A program made the position numbers and the translations under genes. DNA of 9,658 bases from DASZMX01 sp035551475 (lineage in GTDB: Bacteria; Verrucomicrobiota; Verrucomicrobiia; Limisphaerales; Palsa-1400): positions 1 to 9,658 of the forward strand of contig DASZMX010000121.1 in the NCBI GenBank assembly GCA_035551475.1. Reading direction: 5' to 3'. Below the pieces are notes generated by a model. The model was not told where the DNA came from. It searched no databases and saw nothing but the letters and a program-made list of their open reading frames with translations. Of the stretch, positions 7,853 through 9,658 are shown piece after piece (within the stretch, counting starts at the first letter, position 1; every line of letters begins with the position of its first letter).

Positions 7853-8322
7853 CAGTCGCGCAACGCGGGGTTTTGATAGCGCAGAATCTTGAATTCAGGC
7901 CCATCCATGATCGTCTCCGCGAGAGTGAAACGGTCTTCAAAAGGCGGAAAAAAAGCATCGCCCTCCACCACGCGTTTGACCAGAGTCAAATAAAGAGTGG
8001 AGCACAGCGGCAGGGCTTGCGCATAAATTTCCGCGCCGCCGCAGATAAAAACCTGCCGCGCATCGTCGCGGGGAATTTCCGCCAGGCTGCGGATGGTTCG
8101 GGCTCCGGGAAAGGCGCCGGCGCCGCGCGTCAGGACCAGCGTTTCCCGCTGCGGCAGCGCGCGGCCAATGGCGGCGAAGGTTTTGCGCCCCATCACGATG
8201 ATGTGGCCGGTGGTCATGCGCTTGAACCATTTGAAATCCTCGGGCAAATGCCAGGGGATTTTCTGGCCGCATCCGATGACGCGATTCTCGCTCATGGCGG
8301 CGATGGCTTGAAAATGTTGCAA
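7852..8322 (-). CDS. folA: Dihydrofolate reductase
   Basis: Reduces dihydrofolate to tetrahydrofolate with NADPH for one-carbon metabolism; cytoplasmic. With the TTG at 8320-8322 as start it has 156 residues, the normal size. AMSENRVIG is followed by IPWHLPEDFKWFK, in which W24 and D29 correspond to E. coli W22 and catalytic D27. Next come VMGRKTF (cofactor binding), TLVLTR and VFICGGAEIY. The frame stays open upstream to an ATG at 8427, but that would add 35 residues absent from the family (Arg/Phe-rich) and would cross the promoter of the divergent gene, so I reject it. An AGGA at 8337-8340 is 14 bases from the TTG, farther than usual. A possible -10, TAGTTT at 8330-8335, lies seven bases before the TTG with no good -35. 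It is followed by murJ with a one-base overlap, suggesting a folA-murJ operon. It looks like a resident chromosomal enzyme, not a trimethoprim-resistance cassette. Confidence 0.92.
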   Translation of the reverse strand: MQHFQAIAAMSENRVIGCGQKIPWHLPEDFKWFKRMTTGHIIVMGRKTFAAIGRALPQRETLVLTRGAGAFPGARTIRSLAEIPRDDARQVFICGGAEIYAQALPLCSTLYLTLVKRVVEGDAFFPPFEDRFTLAETIMDGPEFKILRYQNPALRD

Positions 8323-8343
8323 CGCGGCGAAACTATTCCTGTG

Positions 8344-8372
8344 AAAAAAAAGGCGGGCAACGAAAATCCGCC
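8344..8372 (-). terminator. Candidate hairpin plus T-run upstream of folA (terminator or attenuator)
   Basis: On the minus strand GGCGG (8372-8368), an 11-base loop and CCGCC (8356-8352) are followed at once by eight T (8351-8344). This is the layout of an intrinsic terminator, though the stem is only five pairs; GGGC/GCCC is an alternative pairing. It lies 21 bases before the folA TTG, so it could stop antisense transcripts from the 8426 side or attenuate folA transcription. Seen by eye; no energy calculated. Confidence 0.4.
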
Positions 8373-8391
8373 GCCCCGCGCCTTTTCGGGG

Positions 8392-8419
8392 TTGAATTTG
8401 AGCTTCGGGGGCGTAAGCT
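8392..8419 (+). promoter_or_regulatory. Candidate sigma-70 promoter for the coiled-coil operon (leaderless geometry)
   Basis: TTGAAT at 8392-8397, a 16-base spacer, TAAGCT at 8414-8419, then six bases to ATG 8426. This is the same spacing, base for base, as the candidate at 840-867. The predicted start site is the A of the ATG. No ribosome binding site is present between the -10 and the ATG. Confidence 0.55.
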
Positions 8420-8425
8420 CGCGAC

Positions 8426-9097
8426 ATGCCTGCGCATGACGATGCTGGGGAATTTATTGATAGTGATTTTCAGGCCACGACGCGGAGCGGGTACCTGACG
8501 CCCACCGCCGCGACGACCGGCGCCCCGCCGAACCGTCCGCCCACGCGCGAGGAAATCGAGGCGCTGGTCAGCCAGAAACAGATCAAACTGGCGGAATTAA
8601 AGCGCGCCCAGGAAGAGTTGGAACGCGAGCGCGCGGGGCTGGAAGAGCTGCGGCGGCGTCAAATCGAATTTCAAACCGGGCGCGAGGAAATGCGCCAGCA
8701 ATTGACCCGCGGCATCGGCCTGTTGGAGGAGGCGGAAATGACGGCCCGCCGCGACGCCGAACAAATGGCGCGCACCCTGGCCGAATTCCGCGATGCGCTG
8801 TCCAAGGTGCAGCAGATCAACGAGCAGGCCTGGGCGCAGGAAAACTACAGCATGGAACTCACCCGCGCCTCCACCACCATCGAAAACGCCCGCATGGAAT
8901 GGAATGCGGCCCGGCTGAAATTGCCTTTGCTTTCCAACTCCGCCCCCGCCGCGCCGGAGGCTGGAGGCGCGCCCGCCTCCGGAAACCCGTTCGCGGGAGG
9001 TGATTTTATGCAGCTATGCAAAATGGGGTTTGCCATCAATTGGCCGCTGGTTCTCCTCGGCCTGGGCATCTTCCTCCTCCTCCTTTTGCGACGCTGA
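8426..9097 (+). CDS. Unrecognised coiled-coil protein with C-terminal membrane anchor
   Basis: 223 residues; I do not recognise a family. Residues 1-38 are polar and low-complexity (TPTAATTGAPPNRPPT). From about 40 to 155 there is a long, charged, Leu/Glu/Arg-rich helix with heptad-like spacing (SQKQIKLAELKRAQEELERERAGLEELRRRQ is part of it), a probable coiled coil. A Pro/Ala/Gly linker follows at about 165-190. One hydrophobic segment lies at about 205-221 (WPLVLLGLGIFLLLLL), and the protein ends in Arg-Arg. There is no signal peptide, so it should be C-tail anchored with the coiled coil in the cytoplasm. It is first in a probable two-gene operon with 9107-9610, nine bases downstream. Start chosen at the ATG with the matching promoter geometry. 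Real gene: high confidence; function: unknown. Confidence 0.8.
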   Translation: MPAHDDAGEFIDSDFQATTRSGYLTPTAATTGAPPNRPPTREEIEALVSQKQIKLAELKRAQEELERERAGLEELRRRQIEFQTGREEMRQQLTRGIGLLEEAEMTARRDAEQMARTLAEFRDALSKVQQINEQAWAQENYSMELTRASTTIENARMEWNAARLKLPLLSNSAPAAPEAGGAPASGNPFAGGDFMQLCKMGFAINWPLVLLGLGIFLLLLLRR

Positions 9098-9106
9098 CCG
9101 AAGCGC

Positions 9107-9610
9107 ATGGGACCCTTCAAAAAAAAAGTTGATCCCATCAGCGCGCGCGGCCGCGAGTTAAACTCGAAAATCGCCGCGCTGGAATCGAAAATTAAAGAAC
9201 TCAACGAGCAGGCCCGCCGCTCGGAAACCCCGGACGCCCGTTTTCGCTCCACCGCCTATCCGCAGGGCCAAACACCCCCCGCGCCCCCGCCGCCGGACCC
9301 GGTTTTTGAGAAAGTGGACCGCAAACCCTTGGCGTCCGGCCCCGGCGCGGAGGGGGAGGAGCGGCGCTACAACGAATTGGGGCTGCGCAAGTACGATTTG
9401 TATTCCATCTGGGAGCGGCTCCGCCAGCAATGGCGCGGCCCGGCGGCGCCGAATCCCAAGCTTGTCAACTATTTGGCGGCCGGCTCCATTCAGGGCCTGC
9501 GCCCGTTGCGCTACGAAAAGCGGGTCGCCCGCCGGCGCTTCATCGCCCTGGCCATCGTGCTGAGCATCGTGCTGCTCGGGATTTTTCTCAGTCTCGCCAA
9601 GCGGCGTTGA
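9107..9610 (+). CDS. Unrecognised small coiled-coil protein with C-terminal membrane anchor
   Basis: 167 residues; family not recognised. A short charged helix at about 10-40 (SARGRELNSKIAALESKIKE) could be a coiled coil. A Pro-rich stretch follows (PPAPPPPDP, about 57-65). A conserved-looking basic/aromatic part (RRYNELGLRKYDLYSIWERLRQQW, then LVNYLAAGSIQGLRPLRYEKR) comes before one hydrophobic segment at about 144-163, and the end is AKRR. The layout copies its upstream neighbour (helix, Pro-rich linker, tail anchor, basic end) without clear sequence similarity, suggesting partner proteins. The nine-base gap and shared strand suggest co-transcription. Codons 5-7 are AAA AAA AAA inside a run of nine A (9119-9127). 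No Shine-Dalgarno sequence precedes the ATG. Confidence 0.75.
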   Translation: MGPFKKKVDPISARGRELNSKIAALESKIKELNEQARRSETPDARFRSTAYPQGQTPPAPPPPDPVFEKVDRKPLASGPGAEGEERRYNELGLRKYDLYSIWERLRQQWRGPAAPNPKLVNYLAAGSIQGLRPLRYEKRVARRRFIALAIVLSIVLLGIFLSLAKRR

Positions 9611-9613
9611 GCA

Positions 9614-9658
9614 TCAAATGCTGACGTCCCCGGCCTCGTCCTGCGCCTGGAGAAATTC
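9614..9658 (-). CDS. Possible 3' end of a convergent gene cut by the window edge
   Basis: Read on the minus strand from 9658, one frame gives EFLQAQDEAGDVSI and then TGA at 9616-9614. The composition looks protein-like, and a stop three bases from the neighbouring gene's stop fits the tight convergent packing seen at 6290-6295. Fourteen codons are too few to identify a family, and the other minus-strand frames are also open over this stretch. Confidence 0.3.
   Translation of the reverse strand, partial: EFLQAQDEAGDVSI

Larger units (their letters stand above)
8323..8425. promoter_or_regulatory. Divergent intergenic region between folA and the coiled-coil gene
   Basis: 103 bases, the longest gap in the window. 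It holds the plus-strand promoter candidate (8392-8419), the minus-strand hairpin with its T-run (8344-8372), a weak minus-strand -10 (8330-8335), and a GC-rich block at 8368-8383. No operator palindrome stands out. Confidence 0.6.

Noticed and set aside
7852..8322. DHFR as a mobile trimethoprim-resistance gene
   Set aside because: No integron site, IS or composition change nearby; it is coupled to murJ and the sequence looks like a resident enzyme.
7873..8439. Plus-strand open frame antisense to folA
   Set aside because: It covers the whole folA gene and intergenic region in antisense and matches nothing; the DHFR motifs are on the other strand.

Overview
The window reads as chromosomal DNA of a GC-rich, Gram-negative-type bacterium with an ordinary housekeeping gene set. 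I see no insertion sequence, CRISPR array, tRNA, rRNA or phage gene. The best guess is the Verrucomicrobiota. The reasons are a secreted propeller-like protein ending in FYRIKR, a DHFR with an IPWHLPEDFKWFK active-site segment, and starts without Shine-Dalgarno sequences. This is inference from style, not a phylogeny.

Layout, left to right. Positions 1-843 (+) are the 3' part of a primary-type sigma-70 factor cut by the window edge. Positions 874-1830 (+) encode a zeta-crystallin-like NADPH:quinone oxidoreductase. Positions 1874-3574 (+) encode an exported protein with a FlgD-type Ig-like segment and propeller-like repeats. Positions 3599-6292 (+) encode a full-length MgtA-type Mg2+ P-type ATPase. 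The strand then flips: murJ (lipid II flippase, 6293-7852) and folA (dihydrofolate reductase, 7852-8322) form a coupled minus-strand pair. Its left end abuts the mgtA stop codon with no gap. Divergent from folA, 8426-9097 and 9107-9610 (+) encode two unrecognised coiled-coil proteins, each with one C-terminal membrane segment. The last 45 bases may be the tail of another minus-strand gene.

The genes do not form one pathway. folA-murJ joins folate metabolism to wall synthesis, mgtA handles magnesium, and the two tail-anchored proteins look like partners in an unknown envelope function. I do not see a clear new defence, mobile or biosynthetic system.

The most interesting signals are regulatory. 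Two genes (874 and 8426) have the same promoter geometry: a TTGA-type -35, a 16-base spacer, a TAnnnT -10, then exactly six bases before ATG. This predicts transcripts starting at the A of the start codon (leaderless mRNAs). None of the seven visible starts has a well-placed Shine-Dalgarno sequence. A hairpin followed by eight T lies just upstream of the folA start. The gaps between genes are all short; the longest, 8323-8425, holds the divergent promoter and this hairpin.
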